Shown here piece by piece: positions 27,004 through 35,009 of a stretch of DNA of 64,000 nt; within the stretch, counting starts at the first letter, position 1, and the number at the start of each line of letters is the position of its first letter. The stretch is from Vibrio sp. 99-70-13A1. GTDB taxonomy: Bacteria; Pseudomonadota; Gammaproteobacteria; Enterobacterales; Vibrionaceae. Position numbers and translations under genes: made by a program. The notes below the pieces were generated by a model. The model saw only the letters and a list, made by a program, of their open reading frames with translations. It ran no database searches and was not told the origin of the DNA. Location: NCBI RefSeq assembly GCF_013114625.1, contig NZ_VTXD01000003.1, forward strand, positions 226,475 to 290,474, written 5' to 3'.

Positions 27004-29130
27004 ATGATGATGTCAAATCCAACAAAAGACTCTGCTTCAAAGCAGTCAACGTCAAGTAAAGTAACTTCAAGTTCTCATGTGTATCCAAACACTGAAAAGC
27101 GAGTTGTCAGTGACGTCTACTTTGGGCAAACCATTGATGACCCATACCGCTGGCTAGAAGACGACACTAGCGAGGAAACCGCAGAATGGGTAGGCAAACA
27201 GAATGCCGTTACTTTTGATTATCTCGACACCATTCCTTACCGCGATGAATTAAGAGCACGCATTGCTCACGCTCAAGATTATAAAAAGAGCTCTCAGCCT
27301 TTTGTGCGTGGTGAATACACTTACTGCTATAAAAATGATGGTCTACAAAATCACAGTGTTTTATTCCGCCAAAAAGAAGGGAAAGATCAGGTTGAAGAAG
27401 TCTTTCTAGACCCTAACACTTTCTCTGAAGACGGCACGACTTCTCTAGGGTCTGTGTCTTTTTCCAAAGATAACAGCTTAGTGGCTTATTCTATTTCTGA
27501 AGGTGGCAGTGATTGGCGTAAAATCTTTGTCATTAACTCTGAAACCAAAGAACAGATTGAACCTGAAATTGTTGATGCCAAATTTACCGATGTATCTTGG
27601 CTTGGCAATAAAGGTTTTTACTACTCAAGTTACGATAAGCCAGATGGCAGCCAACTGTCTGCACGTACAGACCAACATAAGCTGTATTACCACGAGTTGG
27701 GCACGAGCCAAGATAAAGATAAAGTTATTTTCGGTAATGCCGAGGGCGAGCAGCATCGCTATGTCACTGGCTATACAACGGACGATGATGATTATTTGAT
27801 CATCTTAGGTCAGGAGTCGACATCAGGAAACCGCTTGTTTTATATCGATCTGAAATCAGCGCCGACACTAGAAGAAGTTCAACCGTTTGAAACACTGATC
27901 GACCATGTTGATAGCGACACCTATGTGATAGATAACCAAGGTGATACTTTCATTCTATACACGAACCTCGATGCGCCTAATGGCAAGGTCTCGAGTTTCA
28001 ATATCCGCACTAAACAATGGCAAGATGTCATCGCTGAAAAGCCACAGCCTTTAGAAATCAGTACCGGAGGTGGGTACTTATTTGCTCATTATATGGTTGA
28101 TGTTGTTTCTAAAATTCAGCAGTTTGATTATCAAGGCCAGCTGATTCGAGACATTCAGCTGCCCGGTGAAGGCACGGCGAGCGGCTTAAGAGGCAAGAAA
28201 GAACATAAGCAGCTGTATTACACATTCACCAACTACGTGACTCCACCCACTATTTTATCGTTCGACGTTGATGCCGGTGAGTCTAACGTTTATCAAAAGT
28301 CAGCAGCCCCTTTTGATGCTGATCTCTATGAGTCTAAGCAGGTCTTTTATACATCTAAAGACGGCACAAAAGTCCCTGTGATTATCTCTTATAAAAAAGG
28401 CATCTCGCTGGATGGAAGTAACCCAACTATTTTGTACGGTTACGGTGGTTTCAATGTGAGTTTAACTCCTTCTTTTTCAGGCACGGTCGCAAGCTGGCTA
28501 GAGCTTGGAGGAGTCTTTGCTGTGCCTAACCTACGTGGTGGTGGCGAATATGGTAAAGATTGGCACAAAGGCGGTACTCAACAGCAAAAGCAGAATGTAT
28601 TTGATGATTTTATTGCTGCGGCTGAGTTTTTAATTGAACAGGGATACACCAGTTCAGAAACGCTGGCTATTCGAGGTGGCTCAAATGGTGGCTTGCTGGT
28701 CGGTGCTTGTATGACTCAGCGACCTGATTTGTTTAAAGTGGCGTTACCGGCCGTGGGCGTACTGGATATGCTGCGTTACCACACGTTTACGTCTGGTGAA
28801 GGTTGGGCGTATGACTTTGGCACTTCAGCTCAAAGCCAAGATATGTTTGAGTATCTCTTAGGTTACTCGCCAGTCCATAACGTCGATAGCGTGGCGTACC
28901 CAGCAACGCTTGTGACAACCGCTGACCATGATGATCGCGTAGTACCTGCTCACTCATACAAGTTTATCTCTGAGCTTCAAGACAAGCATCAAGGCGAAGC
29001 GCCAGTTATGATTCGAATTGATGTGAATGCAGGGCATGGCGCAGGTATGCCATTGAATAAAGTGATTGATCTGACTGCTGATATGTACGCATTCACTTTG
29101 TTTAATATGGGTATCAGCCCTAAGTATTAA
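27004..29130 (+). CDS. Prolyl oligopeptidase family serine peptidase (S9A)
   Basis: Cleaves short peptides after proline, probably in the cytoplasm as no signal peptide is seen. The 708-residue protein has an N-terminal beta-propeller (DDPYRWLEDDTSEETAEWV, DVSWLGNKGFYYS) and a C-terminal alpha/beta hydrolase domain. The nucleophile is in RGGSNGGLLVGA (Ser560), the Asp in TADHDDRVVPAHS and the His in NAGHGAG. The sequence opens with three consecutive Met codons; AGGG lies 6 nt before the third (27010), which is the likely true start. Monocistronic, with a strong terminator. Confidence 0.93.
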   Translation: MMMSNPTKDSASKQSTSSKVTSSSHVYPNTEKRVVSDVYFGQTIDDPYRWLEDDTSEETAEWVGKQNAVTFDYLDTIPYRDELRARIAHAQDYKKSSQPFVRGEYTYCYKNDGLQNHSVLFRQKEGKDQVEEVFLDPNTFSEDGTTSLGSVSFSKDNSLVAYSISEGGSDWRKIFVINSETKEQIEPEIVDAKFTDVSWLGNKGFYYSSYDKPDGSQLSARTDQHKLYYHELGTSQDKDKVIFGNAEGEQHRYVTGYTTDDDDYLIILGQESTSGNRLFYIDLKSAPTLEEVQPFETLIDHVDSDTYVIDNQGDTFILYTNLDAPNGKVSSFNIRTKQWQDVIAEKPQPLEISTGGGYLFAHYMVDVVSKIQQFDYQGQLIRDIQLPGEGTASGLRGKKEHKQLYYTFTNYVTPPTILSFDVDAGESNVYQKSAAPFDADLYESKQVFYTSKDGTKVPVIISYKKGISLDGSNPTILYGYGGFNVSLTPSFSGTVASWLELGGVFAVPNLRGGGEYGKDWHKGGTQQQKQNVFDDFIAAAEFLIEQGYTSSETLAIRGGSNGGLLVGACMTQRPDLFKVALPAVGVLDMLRYHTFTSGEGWAYDFGTSAQSQDMFEYLLGYSPVHNVDSVAYPATLVTTADHDDRVVPAHSYKFISELQDKHQGEAPVMIRIDVNAGHGAGMPLNKVIDLTADMYAFTLFNMGISPKY

Positions 29131-29172
29131 TATGTACTAGGTAAGGTTGGACGAGAAGTGAACGAATAAAAG

Positions 29173-29198
29173 TGCCGCATTTTATATGCGGCATTTTT
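29173..29198 (+). terminator. Terminator of the prolyl oligopeptidase gene
   Basis: TGCCGCAT pairs with ATGCGGCA around a 5-nt loop and is followed by TTTTTG, 43 bp after the stop codon. Confidence 0.85.
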
Positions 29199-29566
29199 GT
29201 ATTTGAAGAACCACATAAGAAGCGATGACCTGATCGTATTGCTGCCAACAGCGCCTCCGTTTCACTCGATAGCGAGACGTTACATACGCTTACGTTAGGC
29301 AACCAATCAATATTGTAATATCCCGTCCAATTAATATTGAGAATTCTGATGAATTATCCGTAGTCAGAGTTCCTCAGTTACCGCATTGATTCGTCTAGAC
29401 CAAGGATGAATCAATAGGCTGAAATCCATTATTTAGATGACCTTATCAATCCATCATGTGATTAACCCTTCATTATGTTTTTAAGAAACTTATTTGGGCT
29501 AAAGCCGTGTTGGCTGGTTTGCTTGTTTTTCTAAAACTCAATGAATCAATTTCGACAGTTAATCTA

Positions 29567-29640
29567 TTACCAATAGATAGTTAACTTTTACCAGTAGAGA
29601 GTTAACTTCTACAAATTGGTAGTTAATCACTACCAATAAG
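29567..29640. repeat. 21-bp direct repeats upstream of the lipoprotein gene
   Basis: Three full copies (29567-29587, 29588-29608, 29609-29629) and a partial fourth (29630-29640) share TTACCAATAG followed by AGTTAACTT, with an extra AGTTAATCT half-copy just upstream (29557-29566). The period is two helical turns, so repeated words face the same side of DNA. The array ends 40 bp before the lipoprotein start codon, an ideal place for cooperative regulator binding. Confidence 0.8.
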
Positions 29641-29680
29641 AGTGACATCCGAACTGTCGATAATAAACAGGAAGACACAA

Positions 29681-31024
29681 ATGAAATCACTAGTTTTATC
29701 GTTGATCACCGCGTCCGTTTTAGTTGGTTGTGGGGGCGGTTCTGGCTCAAGTTCAAGTGGTAGCACGGCGCCAACAGTTAACGGTAATGAATTTAAATCA
29801 TCATGTAATCATCTTCCAGCTGGTGATGAGCCGTTGGTGTTCACCGTGAAAGGCGATACGGCAGAATTAAGCGGAGCGATATGTGACGGCTCTCCTCGCG
29901 CGTTTGATCGAATGATGAGTGACCACGCTAACATTAAGCTTTTAAAGTTTGTTGATATCCCTGGTTCACTCGACGATGAAGCAAACCTCAAACTTGCTTA
30001 TAAAGTGAGAAGTAAAAACTTAAATAGCTTTATTGATTCGGATGGTGTCATTGCTTCTGGAGGCACGGACTTATTCTTAGCTGGAGTTGAGCGCACTGTG
30101 GTAAGTGGCGCATAGATAGGCGTTCACTCGTGGAGTAACGGACAAATCAGTGGCGCATCTTTACCAAGAGATCCTAATCACGCTTCACATAAGCCTTACA
30201 TTGATTACTACCAAGCTATGGGGTTATCCGATCCTGCTGGGTTCTATTTCTTCACTTTGGATGCCGCACCTGCAGAAGATATTTACAACCTAACGCCGGC
30301 AGAGATTAAGAAGTACCAATTCAACAATGTTGCGACGGCTAAGGTTACCGACCCACGTGCAACTTACAGCGCTACTTATACAGAACTTCAAAGTGTTCTT
30401 TTTGATGTAAAAAGCGATACCAAACATGGTTTGAATGCTGAAAACAATGTACGAACTATTGCCTATATTATTGATGAGTCAGTTTCTTCGGTATTTAAGG
30501 CTTTTAATGTATCAACAATTAAAGAGCTAGAAGCACTGTTAAAAACCCATGGAAACTCGTTTGTAAAAGCGAATTATAAAGCGACGATTGAAGCGGATGG
30601 CGCTTTAAAAGTCGTCACCGTTAACAAAGCTAATATTGGCTTTTCAGGTCCAAGAATTATTGAGCATGAAAAAGGTATCGCGGAATTTAAAAAGCCAGCT
30701 AAAGAAACGGAAATGATAATTTTACTGAAAGATCATGTAGTTGATGTAGATCTTTTCGGTAAAAAATTCAGTCATTCTAAGTCTGATTCCAATCAAGAGT
30801 TTGTTTTATGCGCAATACCAGAAACGAGCGATCAAGGTGAAAACGAAGTTCACACACGTTTTTGTAGCAAAACAGCGATTAGCGCGGCTAACGTCAATAC
30901 TGCAAATGAAGTGACCATTTCTACTAAAAACAAAAAGACAGGCAAAGTTGAAGTTCAAGTAATGAAACTAGAAAATTATAATTTTGAGTTGAACAGAAAG
31001 CAGAGCACGTTAGTACAACAATAA
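29681..31024 (+). pseudogene. Lipoprotein with ClpP-like periplasmic domain, interrupted by an amber codon
   Basis: One reading frame runs from ATG 29681 (AGGAAG upstream) to 31024, broken only by TAG at 30113-30115 (codon 145). The N-terminus is a lipoprotein signal (LITASVLVGCGGG, lipid-bearing Cys). Around the stop the frame reads GGTDLFLAGVERTVVSGA, stop, IGVHSWSNG, a pattern like periplasmic ClpP-class proteins (small residue-rich turn, then G-x-x-I-G-x-H). The replaced codon was probably AAG (Lys), one substitution away. The downstream part (from 30116) has no start with a good ribosome-binding site until ATG 30218. The full product would be 447 residues; true decay, read-through or a sequencing error are all possible. 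Confidence 0.75.
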
Positions 31025-31050
31025 ACATTACTATCATAAGCAATACTATC

Positions 31051-31072
31051 AAGCCGTCAATGTTGGCGGCTT
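31051..31072 (+). terminator. Hairpin between the pseudogene and protease gene
   Basis: AAGCCGTCAA pairs with TTGGCGGCTT (one G-T pair) across a very short loop, 26 bp after the pseudogene stop. The downstream sequence has only a modest T-run, so it may only attenuate transcription into the protease gene. Confidence 0.5.
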
Positions 31073-31087
31073 AATTTCAGGTTACCA

Positions 31088-31843
31088 ATGAAAAACATCA
31101 TCTTAGCCTTACTTCTTTCGTGTTTATCTTCCGTCAGCTTTAGCCATAATTTAGGATTCGACCCTCGATTTTATACTGAGTATGCCCCTGAATTTTATCC
31201 TGAAGACTACTCCCAAGAAGTCATATCGAATGAGCACTTAACATTTGTCCTTTATTTCAACTTTGATTTTCAGTATGACAAAGAACGATATATTGAAGCC
31301 GCGAGCCAATGGCTAAGCATTATCAAAAAAGTTGATGGAAAAGATCAGCACACCATTCACATTGTTATCATCGTGTCTGATCATGTTGAAGAGTACGGTT
31401 TAGCCGCGGTAGAAGAATATGACAACAAAATACCTTCAATGGGGATTATCTGGATCAGCCCAGATTTGCATGACCCTGACTTTGATCCGAAAAGCTTAAA
31501 GCCGACTATTCTGCATGAGTTTGCTCATATTCTTGGCGTTGGAACGTCAAGCGATGAATTTGTAAAAGAATCAAAACAGATTGCAGGTAATGGCTTTTGT
31601 ATGGAAAACAGCAAAGCGGTTAAAGCCTACAATGAAATTTATAATAGGGATTATGATTGCTTACCATTTTCAGATGATGGTCATTTATATGATTATGTAA
31701 ATGGAACAGATAAGAAGCGTGATTTGGACTCATCAGGGCAAACCGTTCCACCAATGCCCCATGAATTAATGGCGAATGGTGATGACTTAGGACCTGTGAC
31801 GTTATCAATCATTGATGATTTGGGCTTTAAGCTTTACGACTGA
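31088..31843 (+). CDS. Secreted metzincin-like zinc metalloprotease (leishmanolysin-like)
   Basis: Predicted secreted or periplasmic zinc peptidase. A signal peptide (about 1-19, ending SVSFSH) precedes a catalytic part with H143-E-F-A-H147-I-L-G150, the zinc-binding helix. The third ligand is not at the standard metzincin position (Thr153). Downstream, PPMPHELMANG (221-231) gives a candidate third His225 directly before a Met-turn, followed by LSIIDDLGF, the arrangement seen in leishmanolysin-type (M8) proteases with an insertion between helix and third ligand. Its only 251-residue length is short for M8. It follows the lipoprotein pseudogene by 63 bp. Confidence 0.7.
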   Translation: MKNIILALLLSCLSSVSFSHNLGFDPRFYTEYAPEFYPEDYSQEVISNEHLTFVLYFNFDFQYDKERYIEAASQWLSIIKKVDGKDQHTIHIVIIVSDHVEEYGLAAVEEYDNKIPSMGIIWISPDLHDPDFDPKSLKPTILHEFAHILGVGTSSDEFVKESKQIAGNGFCMENSKAVKAYNEIYNRDYDCLPFSDDGHLYDYVNGTDKKRDLDSSGQTVPPMPHELMANGDDLGPVTLSIIDDLGFKLYD

Positions 31844-32196
31844 CATCCGGCTCTAAATTGCCTTGTTTTTATAAAGTGAAGGCAACCACCATGAAAAATT
31901 TCAGCATTGTGAAACCTCATCATTGACCAGCGGTTTTTCAAGGTTGAACCCTGCATAGGTTTCGTGACTGAACCCGCCAAAATCCATGAAATGAAAGCGA
32001 TTTCAAACCGGCATTTATTTTTAATCTCTTCCTATCTTTCTGAAAATTAAAAGATAACAACGGTTATGTATTATTCTAAAAATTTCATGAGAATTTCATG
32101 AATGTACCAGTGTGAAGAGCCGCTTATTTTTCAATTGTTTCATTGCTTAATATTTCTCCTGTTCGAATTAAACATAAAAATAACAGGGAAAATTAA
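31844..32196. promoter_or_regulatory. Porin upstream region
   Basis: This 353-bp spacer carries a LacI-type operator (31992-32005) and a repeated AATTTCATGA word (about 32084-32102). No gene is seen. It should contain the porin promoter and a long 5' leader. Confidence 0.55.
31992..32005. promoter_or_regulatory. LacI-family operator candidate before the porin gene
   Basis: TGAAAGCGATTTCA is a 14-bp imperfect palindrome. It matches the two sites before the first lacI gene (33847 and 33946) at nearly every position of the pattern TGWAAGCGnTTwCA, centred on CG. It suggests that the porin and ABC operon share one repressor. Confidence 0.7.
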
Positions 32197-33507
32197 ATGA
32201 AAAATTTTAAGCTTTTGCCAATAACAGTAGCAGTGGCGGCTTCGGTTGCATCTCTTTCATCTTTTGCAGCGGACGCCGACATTGAAGCACTAGAAAAACG
32301 CATTCAAGAATTGGAATCTCGTGTGGTCGATATCGACTATACCGATGATCAACAACAAGCCATTTTAACACCAGACACACCTGTTACCGACGGAATCATC
32401 TTCTCTGGTTATGCCCGTTATGGTGCTCACAGCTCAAGTGGTGATAACCGTTATGTGGAAGTAGGTAGTTCTGGTCGTTCGCTTGGTCGTTTAGGTAATG
32501 AATCGAACGGGGGTGAGGTTCAATTGGCTAAAATATTCCAAGCAGACAGTGGTGCCAAATGGGATCTTGTGTTCATGGTTGATGATTGGAGCAACGATGC
32601 TTGGGGATCATCTGGTGGTATTAACCTGAAAAAAATGTATGCAGGTGTCACTAACATTTTTGAAAGCCAACCAGAGCTTTACATGTGGGGCGGCCGTGAT
32701 TTCCACCAACGTCCACAACAAGGTTTGAACGATTACTTCTGGATGACGCATGATGGACAAGGTGGTGGTTTCAATAACTTAAACTTGGGCGCCGCTAAAT
32801 TTGATATGGCGATTGTCGGCCAAGTGGATTCGGAAGATGGCGCACTCGGTAACGATAATGGTCGCTATGCCGTGACCTCTAAACTTCACTCAATCAATGC
32901 AGGCATTGGTAATTTAGATATCTACGCCAACTACGGTTTTGCGTCTGATGAAGCAAACGAAGTGGGTGAAGACAAAGTCAGTGATGAAAATGCTTGGCAA
33001 TTAGGTGCAACGCTAGGTTTGGGCGAAAGCAATAAATTAGTCATGAAATATGCCGATGGGGCGGATGATTCGGTATTTGATTTAGCTGGAGACAAGAGCG
33101 TATTTTATGCCAGTGTCGAAGGTAACTATGCGGTTAGCAATCAATTCATCATCGACTACCTAGTTTCTTACAAAGATATTTCAGGTGATGACTACAAAGA
33201 TGCAGATACCGGTAGAAACTTAGATAAAAGTGAATACGCGGGTATCGTTCGACCACAATATCAATGGGATGACGTGCATTCGACTTGGCTAGAAGCAGGC
33301 TATGCGATGGAAGACTTTGATGATGGCGGTGAGAAAAATGGTTGGAAAGTAACGCTTTCTCAAAACGTTTCACTAGGTGGTATGCCTGGTAGCCGACCAA
33401 TGCTGCGTTTTTATACCACAGTGGGCGATGTTGAAACGAAAAATATGACGGAACGAAAAACAGAAGATACCTTGGCATTTGGTGCCATGTTTGAAGCTTG
33501 GTGGTAA
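32197..33507 (+). CDS. LamB-type oligosaccharide porin
   Basis: Outer-membrane channel for sugars. The 436-residue precursor has a signal peptide ending SLSSFA-ADA and a short coiled-coil start (IEALEKRIQELESRV, about 29-43) as in ScrY or BglH. A LamB-type barrel follows: GIIFSGYARYGAHSS, YAGVTNIFESQPELYMWGGRDFHQRPQQGLNDYFWMTHDGQGGGF, and the C-terminal aromatic FEAWW typical of outer-membrane insertion. It has its own terminator and LacI-type operator and belongs functionally to the downstream ABC locus, giving outer-membrane entry for beta-glucosides. Confidence 0.9.
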   Translation: MKNFKLLPITVAVAASVASLSSFAADADIEALEKRIQELESRVVDIDYTDDQQQAILTPDTPVTDGIIFSGYARYGAHSSSGDNRYVEVGSSGRSLGRLGNESNGGEVQLAKIFQADSGAKWDLVFMVDDWSNDAWGSSGGINLKKMYAGVTNIFESQPELYMWGGRDFHQRPQQGLNDYFWMTHDGQGGGFNNLNLGAAKFDMAIVGQVDSEDGALGNDNGRYAVTSKLHSINAGIGNLDIYANYGFASDEANEVGEDKVSDENAWQLGATLGLGESNKLVMKYADGADDSVFDLAGDKSVFYASVEGNYAVSNQFIIDYLVSYKDISGDDYKDADTGRNLDKSEYAGIVRPQYQWDDVHSTWLEAGYAMEDFDDGGEKNGWKVTLSQNVSLGGMPGSRPMLRFYTTVGDVETKNMTERKTEDTLAFGAMFEAWW

Positions 33508-33644
33508 GCCGTAGCCGCCAAAGATTCACATGTTTTAAATAATAAATATTGGTTTCGGTTCAGCGTGTAACCAATATTAATGACTGTCCATTTAAGCCCT
33601 AAAGGCAGTTTTATTAGGGCAACATTACATAGATTAACTCCATT

Positions 33645-33673
33645 ATGGGTGCATTCATTGCGCCCATTTTTTT
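33645..33673 (+). terminator. Porin terminator
   Basis: ATGGGTGCA pairs with TGCGCCCAT around a 5-nt loop and is followed by seven T residues. Confidence 0.85.
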
Positions 33674-33846
33674 GCGTTTTAGCAAGTCATATTGTTTGAC
33701 TACATTGTCTGAAAATACGACTCAATGTTCTAATGATTGGCTCGCGCTTATTCACTTCGAAAATTATTAAATAATTCGATAAAAAGTCACCATTTCATAA
33801 GATTCAGCATGATTTCATGAAACAGTTTCATGGAGTGGCGTTTATT

Positions 33847-33860
33847 TGTAAGCGCTTTCA
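33847..33860. promoter_or_regulatory. LacI-family operator candidate, upstream site
   Basis: TGTAAGCGCTTTCA, centred on the perfect AGCGCT core, is a classic LacI/GalR-type operator. It lies 137 bp before the regulator start and pairs with the second site 99 bp downstream, a distance compatible with looping. Confidence 0.75.
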
Positions 33861-33896
33861 ATGTTTGCCAATCTCGCCATTTAACCCCGAGCTTAG

Positions 33897-33912
33897 TGTG
33901 ATGACTCTCACT
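33897..33912. promoter_or_regulatory. CRP-like site
   Basis: TGTGA-N6-TCACT matches the CRP core TGTGA-N6-TCACA at nine of ten positions. It sits between the two LacI-type operators, which suggests that the operon is activated by cAMP-CRP when glucose is scarce. Confidence 0.65.
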
Positions 33913-33945
33913 CAAACGAACACGAACTTCGTCAATAATCCTTTA

Positions 33946-33959
33946 TGAAAGCGGTTACA
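33946..33959. promoter_or_regulatory. LacI-family operator candidate, proximal site
   Basis: TGAAAGCGGTTACA is a 14-bp imperfect palindrome 25 bp before the GTG start of the regulator. Binding here would block the promoter or early transcription. Confidence 0.72.
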
Positions 33960-33983
33960 AGTTAATGAAGTATCGAGGTTCGA

Positions 33984-34991
33984 GTGGCAACAATAAAGCA
34001 CGTATCAGAACATGCTGGTGTATCTCAGGCGACAGTTTCAAGAGTGATTAATGGAACGAGCCGAGTCAGTCATGACAAGAAACTAAAAGTTGAAAAAGCA
34101 ATTAAAGAGTTGGGGTATCGCCCTAATTCAATTGCTCAAGCTTTAGCGTCTAGTCGTAGTGGCAGTATTGGGATTGTTGTACCTGAACTGGGTGGTTCTT
34201 TCTATTCGGGGATTTTGCATTGTTTAGAAGAGAACCTCCGCCGCTTTGGTTATCACGCTGTGGTGACCGCTGGTTCAAATACAGAGCAAGGGCAACGTGA
34301 GTCTGTGGAGTTTCTATTAGGGCGCCGAGTGGATGCTTTGATACTTCATACTCAGTTGCTAAGTGATGACTACTTAATTGAGCTGGAAGAACAGGGAACC
34401 CCTGTGGTTTTAATTAACCGCTTTATTCCAGAAATGGCAATGAGCTGCATAGATATTGATAACGAGGTCGGGGGACAACTTGCGACTCAATATTTACTGC
34501 AACAGGGGCACACCAGAATAGCGTGTATTACAGGGCCTTTAGATAAAGCAGATGCTCGGGGGCGTTTGCAAGGTTATCGAAAGGCTTTGGAAGAGGCGAA
34601 TGTGCCATTCGATGAAGCATTGGTGTCAGAAGCTGGGTTCACTGAACAAACCGGCGTCAGCGCTATGAAGAAATTGATTAACCGTAAGTGCCAATTTACG
34701 GCGGTATTTGCTTCAAACGATCACATGGCATTTGGCGCATTTGAAGTGCTGCATGAAGAAGGGCTCTCTGTACCAAAGGACGTTTCTCTTGTGGGCTTTG
34801 ATAACACCATATTCGCGCGATACTTAACCCCGAGTTTGACCACCATTAACTTTCCAATAGAAGAGATGAGCATTGAAGCGGTTCAGCTGACTTTGCAAAA
34901 ACTCAACAAGATTAAACGTGATGTGAATTTTAAATTGTTGCCGACTTTGGTTGCTAGAAACTCGGTTACGAATTTACTAGATACCCTATAA
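33984..34991 (+). CDS. LacI-family repressor of the beta-glucoside ABC operon
   Basis: Sugar-responsive repressor. The 335-residue protein starts at GTG (GAGG at suitable spacing) with the LacI helix-turn-helix IKHVSEHAGVSQATVSRVINGTSRVS and hinge IAQALASSRSGSIGIVVP. A periplasmic-binding-protein-like sensor domain follows. It is the first gene of an apparent operon, 18 bp before the binding-protein gene, and has two operator-like sites in its own promoter. The likely inducer is the imported glucoside or a breakdown product. Confidence 0.9.
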   Translation: MATIKHVSEHAGVSQATVSRVINGTSRVSHDKKLKVEKAIKELGYRPNSIAQALASSRSGSIGIVVPELGGSFYSGILHCLEENLRRFGYHAVVTAGSNTEQGQRESVEFLLGRRVDALILHTQLLSDDYLIELEEQGTPVVLINRFIPEMAMSCIDIDNEVGGQLATQYLLQQGHTRIACITGPLDKADARGRLQGYRKALEEANVPFDEALVSEAGFTEQTGVSAMKKLINRKCQFTAVFASNDHMAFGAFEVLHEEGLSVPKDVSLVGFDNTIFARYLTPSLTTINFPIEEMSIEAVQLTLQKLNKIKRDVNFKLLPTLVARNSVTNLLDTL

Positions 34992-35009
34992 AAATATTAA
35001 GGATAGAAC

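Larger units (their letters stand above)
29131..29680. other. Long spacer before the lipoprotein pseudogene
   Basis: Apart from the terminator at 29173-29198 and the 21-bp repeat array at 29567-29640, this 550-bp stretch shows no supported gene. It contains AT-rich segments (about 29300-29360) and repeated AATATT words. Confidence 0.5.
33508..33983. promoter_or_regulatory. Control region of the lacI-ABC-glycosidase operon
   Basis: This 476-bp spacer begins with the porin terminator and then holds two LacI-type operators (33847-33860, 33946-33959) with a CRP-like site between them (33897-33912). GAGG lies just upstream of the GTG start of the regulator. No gene is seen. Confidence 0.7.

Noticed and set aside
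29131..29560. Possible small gene in the 550-bp spacer after the prolyl oligopeptidase gene
   Set aside because: The only short frame (60 residues, minus strand) overlaps the terminator and lacks a ribosome-binding site.
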